Part shown: positions 33,182 through 42,863 of the stretch, piece after piece
How the letters are laid out: each line of letters begins with the position of its first letter
Numbering within the stretch: position 1 is the first letter of the stretch
NCBI GenBank assembly: GCA_000437495.1
Contig: FR897805.1
Coordinates: 3,870-67,869, forward strand
Source: Prevotella sp. CAG:485
GTDB lineage: Bacteria; Bacteroidota; Bacteroidia; Bacteroidales; Muribaculaceae
Direction of reading: 5' to 3'
DNA: 64,000 nt
The notes under the pieces: model-generated
Databases searched by the model: none
Told to the model about the DNA's origin: nothing
What the model saw: only the letters and a program-made list of their open reading frames with translations
Program-made: the position numbers and the translations under genes

Positions 33182-33958
33182 ATGGCAGAAGTACAACAAA
33201 ATGATTCTGGCGGCAAGAAGAAAAAAGGCGCCCAGAAAAAAATGACTATCCGCGTCGACTTTACTCCTATGGTCGACATGAATATGCTTCTGATAACCTT
33301 CTTCATGCTGTGTACCACGATGATTAAGTCGCAGACTCTGAACATCAACTTGCCCAGTAACGAGAAGGTGGACAATCCGGAGCAGATGAACCAGGCATCG
33401 GAGACTGATGCTGTAACCATCATCATCGATGCAAAGCGCAAACCGGGCACGGACGAAGTCGATTCCGTTAACCACCACGTAGTAAACGAAATCTACTATT
33501 ACTTCGGACAGGCAGGTGGCGAAGCAGGTATTGAAGGCCCCAACGGCACTATTCTGTCGCAGAACAACAATCTGCAGCTCACAGAACTTCTCAGCACCGA
33601 GACTTCGGCATCAGGCGCTAAGACCTATCGCGGAATACGTAAGATAATACGTGAACGCAATAAGCAAGTAATAGAGCAAATTGAAGCCTTAAGAGAAAAA
33701 TACATACAGCAAGGCAACGGCAAGATGCGCGACCAAGACAGAGCCAAGTTTGAGGCAGAAGCCACGGCTATCCGCCGCAACGACAAGCTCACTCGTCCGG
33801 TTATCATCATCAAGTCGACCCCGCAAGCCTCTTATGGCGCTCTTGTAAGCGTTCTTGACGAGATGCAGATCAACAACATAGCAAGGTATCAGATTGATAA
33901 CATGACCCATGCTGACACGCTGTTGCTGCAGGATTACTGGCGTACTCACAGTAAATAA
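33182..33958 (+). CDS. exbD: ExbD/TolR-family biopolymer transporter, second copy
   Basis: A 258-aa paralogue of the preceding protein. After a Lys-rich N-terminus the helix 'VDFTPMVDMNMLLITFFMLC' carries Asp32. The periplasmic domain ends with the TolR/ExbD-like 'TPQASYGALVSVLDEMQINN'. Two ExbD-like proteins in one operon is a usual Bacteroidetes arrangement. Confidence 0.9.
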   Translation: MAEVQQNDSGGKKKKGAQKKMTIRVDFTPMVDMNMLLITFFMLCTTMIKSQTLNINLPSNEKVDNPEQMNQASETDAVTIIIDAKRKPGTDEVDSVNHHVVNEIYYYFGQAGGEAGIEGPNGTILSQNNNLQLTELLSTETSASGAKTYRGIRKIIRERNKQVIEQIEALREKYIQQGNGKMRDQDRAKFEAEATAIRRNDKLTRPVIIIKSTPQASYGALVSVLDEMQINNIARYQIDNMTHADTLLLQDYWRTHSK

Positions 33959-33998
33959 TGTGATGTTGGATTAATAAACAACTTAAAAGCTTAAGAAA

Positions 33999-34856
33999 AT
34001 GGCAGATCTGACATCAAAAGAATGGCGCGACCTTGTTTTTGAAGGTAAAAACAAAGAATTCGGCGCATACCAGCTTCGCAAGGCAAGTGACAAACGTCAC
34101 AATCTTGCAGTGCTGTTTACTCTGATTGGCTTAGTAATTATCGCCCTGTTAGTATGGGGCTGGTCAACTTACTCAGCTTACCGCGCTCGCGTGGCAGCCG
34201 AAGAAGCTCTTGCAGCAGAACGTATGCAGGCAGCTCAGTTTGAGGCTGAAGCAGAGCAGGAAGAAGAGGAAGAAGAACAGAAATACGAAGAGGAGAAGAA
34301 ACCTGAAATGCCTAAGGAAGAGGTTGTAGCCACTGTGCAGCAGACAGCTATCGCCATCGTGCCCCCCGATAAGGTGAAGAACGAGGTGAAAGACGTTGTT
34401 GAACAGCAGGAAAACAAAGAAACCGTAGGTACTATAAACCAGGAAGGTACCGGTGATATTGACCGTGCCAAGATTCTTACCTCAGAGGTTAAGATAGCAC
34501 CCGCTCCTGTGGTAGAAGAGAAACCGCAGCCTAAGAATGAACCGGAGAAAGTGTTTGAGGCCGTAGAACAGCCGGCAGCTTTCAAGGGCAATGTAAACAA
34601 ATGGCTGTCATCTCACATCAACTACCCGCCGGCAGCAGCTGACGCCGGTGTTCAGGGCAAGGTTCTGGTTCGTTTCATCGTCAATAAGGACGGCTCTGTT
34701 TCTGACGTAACCGTGCTTAAAGGTGTAGACCGCGACCTCGACAAAGAGGCAGTGAGAGCCGTAAGATCGATGCCGAAATGGCAGCCCGGCAAGAACAATG
34801 GTGTAGCCGTTCGCTCTTACTTCACACTCCCCGTAGTATTCCGTCTTGGTAACTAA
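33999..34856 (+). CDS. tonB: Energy transducer TonB
   Basis: A 285-aa protein with a cytoplasmic head and one helix at about 31-57. A long Glu/Pro/Lys-rich periplasm-spanning segment (60-190) follows, then the TonB C-terminal domain (about 195-285): 'YPPAAADAGVQGKVLVRFIV', 'VSDVTVLKGVDRDLDKEAVR', 'MPKWQPGKNNG'. It contacts TonB boxes of outer-membrane receptors. Last gene of the operon, followed by a strong terminator. Confidence 0.94.
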   Translation: MADLTSKEWRDLVFEGKNKEFGAYQLRKASDKRHNLAVLFTLIGLVIIALLVWGWSTYSAYRARVAAEEALAAERMQAAQFEAEAEQEEEEEEQKYEEEKKPEMPKEEVVATVQQTAIAIVPPDKVKNEVKDVVEQQENKETVGTINQEGTGDIDRAKILTSEVKIAPAPVVEEKPQPKNEPEKVFEAVEQPAAFKGNVNKWLSSHINYPPAAADAGVQGKVLVRFIVNKDGSVSDVTVLKGVDRDLDKEAVRAVRSMPKWQPGKNNGVAVRSYFTLPVVFRLGN

Positions 34857-34919
34857 TCTTTGAAAGCATAGAGCTTCAGTGATGAGGCTTATGTGAGAAA
34901 AGATTTAAGTTTGATAAAA

Positions 34920-34954
34920 AGGAGTCCGGCAAAGAGTTGCCGGACTCCTTTTTT
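34920..34954 (+). terminator. Terminator of the tonB operon
   Basis: AGGAGTCCGGCAA (34920-34932) and TTGCCGGACTCCT (34937-34949) form a perfect 13-bp stem with a 4-nt loop, then a run of six Ts. Confidence 0.93.
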
Positions 34955-34971
34955 GCTGACGAGGCTATGTG

Positions 34972-35043
34972 AGGCATGGGAATTTTGGGAATTTTGGGAG
35001 GCATGGGAGTTTTGGGAATGATGGGAATTATGGGAGCTATGGG
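34972..35043 (+). repeat. Tandem repeat with 9-bp period, 8 units
   Basis: Units such as AATTTTGGG (twice), AGGCATGGG (twice), AGTTTTGGG, AATGATGGG, AATTATGGG and AGCTATGGG repeat in exact 9-bp register. Every unit ends in TGGG while the first six positions drift. It starts 18 bp after the tonB terminator. Confidence 0.85.
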
Positions 35044-35338
35044 AATAGACGACAGTTTAAGGAAGAAAAGGCTTATTGGTGAATGTGGCTGAGGCTTTAA
35101 AGGGAAGGGGGCAAGGGGCTTTAAAAGGAAGGAGGTAGAGCCTTTTTGGGGAAGGTAATAGAGGGCGTTTGAGAGCATAGAGGCTTTAGAGGATAGGAGG
35201 CAGAGACTTAAAAGAGAGGGGATAGAAGATGAAGATGTAAGGAAGGGGAAGGTTGGGTGAAGTGAGAGAGGAGGGAGGAATAGGAAGGGAGGGGTGTGGT
35301 AAAGAGGAGAGAAAAAGGGGAGGATGAAGGGGGAGGAA
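35044..35338. other. Purine-skewed intergenic tract
   Basis: About 300 bp between the tonB terminator region and the next promoter, dominated by G and A on the plus strand (runs such as GAGAGGAGGGAGGAATAGG). Open frames on the minus strand are Pro/Leu-rich by-products of this skew. No gene, RNA or dyad of note was seen. Confidence 0.6.
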
Positions 35339-35370
35339 TTTGCGGTTATCAGAGTTTTGCATTAAATTTG
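35339..35370 (+). promoter_or_regulatory. Promoter of the broken AraC-type regulator gene
   Basis: -33 TTTG (35339-35342), 20-bp spacer, -7 TAAATTTG (35363-35370): an intact consensus promoter in front of a disrupted gene. Confidence 0.65.
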
Positions 35371-35417
35371 CATATTATAATGCCTCAGAAAGTAGGATAT
35401 AGGTTTTTTATGTTATT

Positions 35418-37081
35418 GTGGCAACGATAATGGTGTCGTTGCTGTCGGCTTCTTTGCAGGCAGCACCGCCTTTGCCTGGAGCAAGTGCGCTTGCGCGGTC
35501 ATACGCCGATGAATATACTGATTTGCACGGTCTGCCGGCTGATGTGTTGCTGAAGAAGGGCGCCTATTATCACGATATCCGGCACAGGCTCGACTCGGCA
35601 ATGGCCTGCTTCTCGATAGTGGCTATGCGCACACGCCTAATATGGGTCAGAAAGATGCTGAGGAGTGTCTGGGAGGCTACTATGGCCGCTGGCAGACGCA
35701 GTTCTTCAACACAGCCAATTTCCTCGGCTCGTTGGAGGATTTGCAGATGGCTGAGGAGATTATAAATCGCCATAATCTCTCAAAGACGCTGCTTTATTAC
35801 TGTTATGGCTGTGTGTATATGACCTTGGCTGTTAGCACTGATGACGACGAATATGACCATAAATCGTCGATTATGTTGCGGGCGTCGTATCAGCAGGCAT
35901 ATAAGGAGAAAGATTATCGCACAATGCACCGGGCTTTCGACAATCTTGTGTCGGTGTACAGGGTGCGTGAGAGCATTGACAGTTTAGCTCCTGAGGCGGC
36001 GATAATGTACAGGCTGAAAGAACCGGAGATGTGGCGTCGCAAAGTGTCGCTGCTGATTTATGAGGGTGCTTTGGCGCAGGAAAAAGAGGACTATGACAAG
36101 GCGCTGGCCAAATACAATGAATTGATACAGACCATTCCGCAGGATTTGGAGAACGGCAGGTATATGGCTTCGGCATACCTCAAACGCAGTCGTGTGGAAC
36201 GTTTGATGCAGAAGCCCGAAGTAGCGCTGGAAACGCTCAAAGAGGCACTACGCCTGACTTACCGGTATGAGATAGCGGATGTGCGGTCGAGCGTGTAGGC
36301 GGCCATGACGGATGTGCTGCGTACTTTGGGCCGCGAACAGGAGGCCGATAAGACCAATATGCATTATATGGAGCTCAAGGACTCCATTATGAACAGCCGC
36401 TATGTTATTAACTGCGAGCAGATAGGCTTCAACAATGAGCGCAATAAGCTTCAGCAGGCACTTGGCAAAGCCGAGAGTCAGCGCACTTTTCAGACGTGGC
36501 TTTTAGTGTTGTGTGTTATAGTGATACTGACCGTTACGGTATCTCTGCTGGCCATACGGCGCAAGAACAGGCGGCTGCGCGACCAGTCGGAGGTGCTTTA
36601 CCGCCAGTTGCAGGAGAGTCTTCGACAGGAAGATGAGCGCAATGAAGCGGAAACGCCCAAACCTGAAGAGACCGGCGTGCGTTATCAGAACTCGAACCTT
36701 GACCAGGAACAGAAACTGGCTCTTGCCGACAAGATTCGGTTGGCAAGTCGCAGCGAGGAGTTTCTCAATCCCGACTTTAACCTTACACGTCTGGCGGATA
36801 TGATTGACACCTTGCCGAGGTATGTGTCACAGACTGTCAATGAAATCTTCAGGTGTAATTTCTCCACATACGTCAATCAGGTTCGCATCAGAGAGGCAAT
36901 GAGGCGACTGGGCAATAACCCTAAATATGCATATTATTCCATAGAAGGCATAGCCGAGTCGGTGGTCTTCAAGAGCCGCAGCGGCTTTACTGCATGGTTC
37001 AAACGCATAGCCGGCCTGTCGCCGTCGGAATACAGGCGCATGGCTCAGAAAGATCAGAAAGATTCCGACAAGAAGTCTTAA
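35418..37081 (+). pseudogene. Disrupted TPR-transmembrane-AraC-type regulator
   Basis: Three open segments together spell one sensor-regulator. They are an N-terminal secreted part (GTG 35418 or ATG 35430, to about 35633), a TPR part (to the UAG at 36296-36298), and a part with a membrane helix (about 36500-36560) and an AraC/HTH_18 DNA-binding domain ending near 37070 ('GFTAWFKRIAGLSPSEYRRM'). A one-base frameshift at about 35630 joins the first two; an in-frame amber stop separates the second and third. A further short frame from ATG 35380 (MPQKVGYRFFML) suggests another shift at the start. Each part matches the expected order of Bacteroidales HTH proteins of about 560 aa. Sequencing error could explain the frameshift but less easily the stop. 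Confidence 0.75.
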
Positions 37082-37203
37082 GTTCTGATATTCAGGTAGT
37101 TACAAATATTTCAAGCGTGCTGATTCATGAATTTGCACCCACATTTGGTGGAGTGATATGTGCAAATACATGAATGTGCCAAGGCTTGTTGTGCGTTTGC
37201 CGA

Positions 37204-37211
37204 TAATTTTG
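37204..37211 (+). promoter_or_regulatory. -7 box of the frameshifted BspA-like gene
   Basis: TAATTTTG, 80 nt upstream of the ATG at 37292. The -33 match is weak. Confidence 0.45.
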
Positions 37212-37291
37212 CAACGTAAATAATCGCCCGACAATGAATCCATCATCCAAGGGCCATCAGTACAGCGACAACAAATTCTAATACAATAATT

Positions 37292-39419
37292 ATGAGAAAA
37301 TTTCTACTCACACTCAGCCTGGTCCTTGCCATGACAACACTGGGCAAACCGGTGCAAGTCGGGAACATCTTCTATGAGATAACCGGCGCCAACACAGTGA
37401 AGGTAATGCCCGACCGCAGCAGCAGTCCTACTTCCAACAGCTACAAAGGCGACATCGAGATACCGTCGACCGTAACCATCGACGGCAAAACCTACACCGT
37501 GAATGAAATCGGCACACGCGCCTTCAGCAGCTGCTATAACCTCACAAGCCTGAAAATGCCGAACACGATTGTCCGTATCGACAGCTCGGCCATCAATTCA
37601 TGCTACAAACTGACTACTCTGGAATTGTCCGGTTCAGTACGCGTCATCGAGAATATGGGCATCAGCAGCCTTCCGTTGACCAAACTCACCCTGAACGAGG
37701 GTCTCGACTCCCTTGGCTATCAGGCCATTGCGATGCTTAACTCACTTCCCGACACCCTTAATCTGCCGGCCTCGTTGCGTGCCATGGCTCCCGGCGGTGT
37801 TGGTTTCTGCCACAAGCTGACGGCATACTCCATTCCCGAAAGTAACAAGAACTTCAAAACGGTGGATGGCGTAATCTTCAGCAAAGACGGCAAGACCCTG
37901 TGGGCCTTCCCGTGCTACATAGAGTGTCCCGATGGCTACACTCTGCCCTCAGGAGAAACCGCATTGAGTCTTACGGCATGTCGAATCTTGACCGCCTGCA
38001 CAGTTCACCTTCAGCTATACCACCTGCGACGTAGCACCTTACGCCTTCTACAGCAGCGCAAAGCTGTATAACATTGAGCGAGCCACTTCCGTACGCACCA
38101 TCGGCACCGCCGGTTTCGGCAGCTGTATCCGTCTTACCAAAATTGAGTTTGGCTACAATCTGCAGCGCATAGACTCCGCAGGCCTTGCCAGCGTAGGTTC
38201 CTCGCTTATCAAAAACAGCGACGGTCTGCCCGAACACGCAGTAATCAGTCTGAGCGGCTGCCGCGCACTGAAATATATAGGCAAACGTGCATTTACCAGC
38301 GGCTCCGTTGAACAACTGGATATTCCGGCAGCTGTAGACACCATAGAGAATGACGCCTTTGTGTTTGCCTCTTATCTGAAACGCATTGACGTGGCCAGCG
38401 CCAACCCAAGGTTCGTTTCCATAAACGGTGTGCTTTATGACCGCGACATGACCACGTTGCTCTGTGTGCCTGCCAACTACGAGAATCAGCTGTTTGAATT
38501 CCCCAAAGGAGTTAAGCACATTGGTGCCAACGCCTTCTTCAACTGCCGCAACATGCGCGAAGTTGTGCTTCCCGACGACCTGGAAAGCATGGGCGATGAG
38601 GCTTTCTACTACTGCGGAATCTTCCGTGTCATCTTCCCCGCAACGCTCACCCATCTTCCCATCAACTGCTTTGCCTATACAGCTCTCACAGATGTAGTTG
38701 TTCCTTCAACCGTAACAAGCATGGATGGCGGCGTATTCAGCAACTGCCAGAGCCTTGTCAGCGCTCAGCTTCCCGACGAGCTTCCATACGTGGCTCCCAG
38801 CACATTCTTCAACTGCGTAAATCTTGAAAAGGTGAATATTCCCCATGATGCTGAAGTAGTTGGCTACAACTCGTTCAATAACTGCTACAAGCTCACCAAA
38901 GTGGTTATTCCCAACAAAGTTCGCGAAATAGAATACCGTGCTTACGGCTGCAACTTCAACCCTTACAACCACGGCACTCTCGACACCCTTATCTTAGGCA
39001 AAAGCCTGACTACCATTGGCAGCAATGCTTTTGTAGGACAGAACATGATTAACTACATCAAGAGCTACAATACAGTTCCGCCGGTAGTAGACGAAGAAGG
39101 CGCCTGGACCTCAACCGCACACAATAAAGCCATGGTATGCGTTCCTCAGCAGTCGCTTCAGACCTATAAGAGTGCTTCTATCTGGAGCCTGTTCAAGAAT
39201 TGGAGCGATTTCATCTTAGATGTAAACGGAGTTTCCGAAGATAACCTGCAATATCGCACCAGTGAAGGCGCAATTGAATTCCAGGGCGAAGGCTTAATTG
39301 AGGTCTACAGCATTTCCGGAACGTGCATCTACCGTGGCCAGGCCACTCGCTTAGAGGTGCCTGCCAAGGGTGTTTACATTATCCGCGCCGGAGGTCAGAC
39401 CGCCAAGGTTATTCTGTAA
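37292..39419 (+). pseudogene. BspA-like leucine-rich-repeat protein with two frameshifts
   Basis: The signal peptide (MRKFLLTLSLVLAMTTLGKP) and the first LRR_5 repeats read in one frame to about 37963. A 13-residue stretch (IESYGMSNLDRLHS) follows in a second frame. From 38004 to the stop at 39419 the repeats continue in a third frame ('FTFSYTTCDVAPYAFYSSAK' and onward). Each junction is explained by loss of one base, in GCA(A)TTGAG near 37963 and in CAGT(T)TCACC near 38004, only 40 bp apart. The restored protein would be about 710 aa and ends 'VYIIRAGGQTAKVIL'. It is either a recent pseudogene or two homopolymer-type sequencing errors. Confidence 0.8.
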
Positions 39420-39484
39420 AAGAGATCAATCGTTATATAGCATAAGCATTTTTTTCAGCCCTTTGGCTGAGCCCTAAGTGAATG

Positions 39485-39520
39485 AGGGTGCGTCGTAGGT
39501 ATACGGTGCATCCTTTTTTT
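39485..39520 (+). terminator. Terminator after the BspA-like pseudogene
   Basis: AGGGTGC (39485-39491) pairs with GCATCCT (39508-39514, one G-U), with an inner CGTA/TACG helix, followed by seven Ts. Confidence 0.75.
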
Positions 39521-39564
39521 GCGGCGAAAGTTAATGAGGGAGGCCGGCAATATGGCTGACGGAA

Positions 39565-39677
39565 GGGGCGCTGAAGCGCTGAGCCGAAACAAATTTTTGG
39601 CGGGAAAGGAGAGTGGAAGGCTGGGAGAGAAGGGGGCGCTGAAGCGCTGAGGCGAAACAAATTTTTGACGGGAAAGG
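39565..39677. repeat. 45-bp direct repeat, two copies
   Basis: A 45-bp unit that starts GGGGCGCTGAAGCGCTGAG and ends in CGGGAAAGG occurs at 39565-39609 and 39633-39677 with two mismatches, 68 bp apart. Each copy contains the small dyad AGCGCT/GGCGCT and an AAATTTTT tract. It lies in the 367-bp gap between two converging genes. Confidence 0.85.
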
Positions 39678-39727
39678 GATTATTGGTGAGGGAAATTGGG
39701 TTGGTGTGGGTTTGAGGGAAGAGAAAG

Positions 39728-39758
39728 GAAGCCGCGCCTATTCGTTAGACGCAGCTTC
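39728..39758 (-). terminator. Terminator of the M6 protease gene
   Basis: Arms starting GAAGC and ending GCTTC with an inner CTA/TAG close (two mismatches), followed on the minus strand by CCTTTCTCTT. Confidence 0.55.
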
Positions 39759-39786
39759 GCTCAGATTATGGGAGCTATTAAGTGGC

Positions 39787-42069
39787 TTAGTAAGCTATCT
39801 TGATGGTTTGTTTGCCGTTGGTAACAATGTAGATGCCCTTGGAGGGGAGGGTCATTGTGGCATATCCGTCGGTGGCGACGGCGTTGCCTATTTTGCGGCC
39901 GGTGTAGTCATAGACAGAGATGATGGCGTTCTCTGAGAGCACTGTGAGGATGCCGTCGGCAGAGATATAAGCGTTGAGCGAGGCAGCCTCATCGGTGAAT
40001 ATGCCATTTACGGCCGAGTTGATGCCGCGCATGTGTACGTCGTCAACATAAACGCGTTTTGAGTCGGAGCCGGTAACGACTTTGAGCTGAATGCAGAGGC
40101 TGTCGCGGGCTGATTCGGGAATGTTGAAGCGCAGAGTGACGGCGCTGTTGGCTTCGAGCGTTGTACCCATCTGACCGTGAGTGTCTTCAAGCACTACCCA
40201 GCCGCCTACTTCTTTGTCGTAATACTGCACACGGACGTTTGAGGTGCGGTCGGCAGAGTTGAAGAGACGCATGCTCATGTTGCTGGCGTCCTTAACAGCC
40301 GAAGTGGTGAGCGTGCCACCCTTGAGCAGACCGGCAGCCTTGGTGCCGTTACAGAGCGTTGAACCGGGCGAATATACGCCGCCTTTGGTGAATGACCAGT
40401 TGCAATATTTGCCGGCAACGTTCTTTGCCGAAGTGCCGCTTGTGGTCATATTCTCGAAGTCTTCGCAGTCGTTGCCTCCGGCGGCTTTGGTGGCTTTGAA
40501 AGTGATGACGCCGTTGCTGTCTTCGTTGATTTCCTCAAGCTGCAGATTAACGTTGAAGCGGTCGTTCCAGCTTATGAGAGCCGGTTCGGTGAAAGGACCT
40601 ACCTCATGCACATTGCCGGAACCGGGGAAGGGGTCGCCGTCGCTGTCTTTTATTGCCAGTCCGGTGCCATTGGGTTTGGCACGAACCATCTCATAGTAGT
40701 TGTGTGAGGGGTCGGCATTGATGGTATTGTTTGACCACTGCTGAACGTCGGTGGAGTCCACGCGATATATCAGCATGCCTTCGCCGGGGAGATATGTGTT
40801 CCACTTGGTGCCCGTTTTGCGGCGGTTTTCAAGCAGGAAATATTCGCGGGAGTTGGAAGTGTTGATGATGAAACCCTCGCCGTTGAGGTCGATGTTATGG
40901 AGCGTGAAGCTGCCGGGGTTGGTGATGCGTTTCGGCACGGTGAAGTTGCTCTGATAGCGTTGCAGCAAGGAGTACCCAACAGGAGTGCGCGAGTAGTTGT
41001 TGTAGCTGCCGCCGGCCATGATTGACCAGGCACCCGGGTCGACGCTCTGGCCGCCGCTGCCGGAGTAGTCGGTGTCATACTCGTCCATGAGACCGAGCAC
41101 ATGGCTGAACTCGTGGCAGATGGTGCCGATGCCGTCGATGCAGTTGTAGAGGGTAGTGCCGTAAAGCTCTGTTGAGCAGGCATAACGGCCCAGTTTAACG
41201 CCGTCGTATACATGCTGCGGCATGGAAGAGGCGTGCGGCCAAACCAGACGCGAGTCGTTGCCGGTGTTGTTGGAGCCTAAGCCGGCAAAGATTACGTAGA
41301 ACATATCAACAACGCCGTCGCCGTCGGTGTCATACTTCGAGAAGTCAATCTGGGAGTCGAGTTTGTCGAGAGCCGCTTTGATAACGGTGCGGGTATTGGT
41401 TGTACGCTGAATGTAATATTGCGAATAATCGACAGATACGGGTCCATAGACATCAAAATTCGGACTGAATTTCTGATAGCTGTTGTCGTAGAAATAGTCG
41501 CGGACACTGCCCGTGTAAACCTGCTTGGAAGAGGCACCAGACGGAGTGAAGCCCGTGTAGTTCTCCTTGTTCATGATGTCGTTGAACAGCGAGTTGGTGC
41601 TCGGCTGAGTGAAACTGCGGTCGTTGAAGGAGATGAGAATGACAAGACCTTTGAACTTCTTATAGTTATAATTGCCGCGCAGGAGACCGTTTGTCACATT
41701 GGCCTGAGCGGCTTGGCGCATCTGTTTTTGTTCCGAAGAGAGGTCTTGCGTCAGACCTTTTGGTATAGAGGCGAGGAAAGCGTTTTCAGCGGGAGAGCGG
41801 AGTTCTGCATCAGTGGCCGCGAAGGCGCTGGGCTGCAGCGAGCCGTTGTCGGCTGCAATGGCATAGCGCCATACACCCTGAGCATCCTGAAGCACGGTAT
41901 AGCCGTCGATTGTGGTGAGGAAGCTGTGGAATTCGTCGCCATGAAGGCGCCCGGTGAAGAAAGAGCCGTCGGGCTGCTTCACCTGTCCCGGTGCCGGATT
42001 GGCCTGAACTGCCATCGATACTCCTGTTCCAAGGAGTGCCAGAAGCAAGGATAGGATAAATTTCTTCAT
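39787..42069 (-). CDS. Secreted M6-family metalloprotease
   Basis: A 760-aa protein with a signal peptide (MKKFILSLLLALLGTGVSMA). The zinc motif HEFSHVLGLMDEYD is at 319-332, i.e. HExxHxxGxxD as in immune-inhibitor-A/M6 proteases. 'DTDGDGVVDMFYVIFAG' (247-263) and 'GRLHGDEFHSFLTTIDGYTV' are also characteristic of M6 proteins in Bacteroidetes. A beta-sandwich domain (about 540-690) and a C-terminal 'ISVYDYTGRKIGN...GIYIVTNGKQTIKIAY' module follow; the latter resembles type IX secretion sorting domains (inferred). Likely targets are host or dietary proteins. Confidence 0.88.
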   Translation of the reverse strand: MKKFILSLLLALLGTGVSMAVQANPAPGQVKQPDGSFFTGRLHGDEFHSFLTTIDGYTVLQDAQGVWRYAIAADNGSLQPSAFAATDAELRSPAENAFLASIPKGLTQDLSSEQKQMRQAAQANVTNGLLRGNYNYKKFKGLVILISFNDRSFTQPSTNSLFNDIMNKENYTGFTPSGASSKQVYTGSVRDYFYDNSYQKFSPNFDVYGPVSVDYSQYYIQRTTNTRTVIKAALDKLDSQIDFSKYDTDGDGVVDMFYVIFAGLGSNNTGNDSRLVWPHASSMPQHVYDGVKLGRYACSTELYGTTLYNCIDGIGTICHEFSHVLGLMDEYDTDYSGSGGQSVDPGAWSIMAGGSYNNYSRTPVGYSLLQRYQSNFTVPKRITNPGSFTLHNIDLNGEGFIINTSNSREYFLLENRRKTGTKWNTYLPGEGMLIYRVDSTDVQQWSNNTINADPSHNYYEMVRAKPNGTGLAIKDSDGDPFPGSGNVHEVGPFTEPALISWNDRFNVNLQLEEINEDSNGVITFKATKAAGGNDCEDFENMTTSGTSAKNVAGKYCNWSFTKGGVYSPGSTLCNGTKAAGLLKGGTLTTSAVKDASNMSMRLFNSADRTSNVRVQYYDKEVGGWVVLEDTHGQMGTTLEANSAVTLRFNIPESARDSLCIQLKVVTGSDSKRVYVDDVHMRGINSAVNGIFTDEAASLNAYISADGILTVLSENAIISVYDYTGRKIGNAVATDGYATMTLPSKGIYIVTNGKQTIKIAY

Positions 42070-42134
42070 TTGAAGTGATTGATTGAGGTTAGTTAGTTTG
42101 TTCCAACTTTGGAATGTGAGTTTTTTCTATGCCA

Positions 42135-42166
42135 CGAAATTAATATAATTTTTATGAAATTACAAA
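42135..42166 (-). promoter_or_regulatory. Promoter of the M6 protease gene
   Basis: -7 TAATTTCG (one mismatch, 42135-42142), 20-bp spacer and -33 TTTG (42163-42166) on the minus strand. The dyad at 42101-42114 would lie in the leader. Confidence 0.5.
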
Positions 42167-42495
42167 CTACGTTCGGCAGGAGGCACAATTTTTATGCATA
42201 TACATTCCGTATTTTTAAATAGGAACCATGTAATCAGGCGTAAATTCCATGGAATCATAGATTATGTAAACAACGGCAAGGTAAAGGGTTTTGAAAGAGG
42301 TTATATGCGCAATGAATGGCCAGATTTTACATCAAAATAACAGGATACGAAGACTGCTGAATTTAACTAATCTACATATATATAAATATATATATAGCCT
42401 GAAAGCGCCCTAAAAACTCCTTAAATGGGGTTGAAAGTATCAGAGTAAAGGAATAAAAGGAAAAATTATTTAAGATTAATTAACATTTGGGATTG

Positions 42496-42525
42496 TTGTA
42501 TTTTATAAAAATATTATTAATTTTG
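42496..42525 (+). promoter_or_regulatory. Promoter of the adhesin-like gene
   Basis: TTG (42496-42498), 19-bp spacer, -7 TAATTTTG (42518-42525). If used, the leader is about 335 nt long. Confidence 0.5.
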
Positions 42526-42863
42526 GGCGAATTTTTTTCGGAAAGCACCGGACGGATTCAAAAGCTTTTTCGGTTAAACAGTATAAAAAGACTCACTTTT
42601 TAAAAAGCGAAGGAACAAATCCATTACTTAATAAGGGTCAGACGGAAAAGGCGAAGATAGTTGCACTAAGCTATAGCACATCCTTGCGCGGAACGAATAA
42701 GTCGCATTAAAAACAAGAGCAACTTCATTTTCCGTATGAGTCACACTAAAGGTCGCTGATTAAAAAAAGACGAAATTAGACTGTTAACTATATCACTAAT
42801 CTTCTGTTTCGGAGTAAAAGGATTCAACTCCGGAATTACATCAAACGAATCCAACAGAACAAA

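Larger units (their letters stand above)
42070..42863. other. 794-bp AT-rich divergent regulatory region
   Basis: The gap lies between the divergent M6 protease and large adhesin-like genes. It holds a promoter for each, a TTCCAACTTTGGAA dyad (42101-42114), a 12-bp palindrome ATTCCATGGAAT (42244-42255) and an alternating TATATA tract (42375-42396). No reading frame with family resemblance was seen. Confidence 0.6.

Noticed and set aside
34876..35178. Pro-rich minus-strand frame over the second 9-bp array
   Set aside because: The IPxIPxxP pattern simply reflects the 9-bp period, and it crosses the tonB terminator.
36296..36298. UAG recoding (readthrough or amino-acid insertion) in the AraC-type gene
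   Set aside because: The same gene also has a frameshift, an intact RF1 gene lies in the window, and no suppressor tRNA is seen; a disrupted gene is simpler.
37971..38654. 227-codon minus-strand frame opposite the BspA-like pseudogene
   Set aside because: The plus strand carries continuous LRR repeats once two single-base shifts are allowed, which explains the region better.
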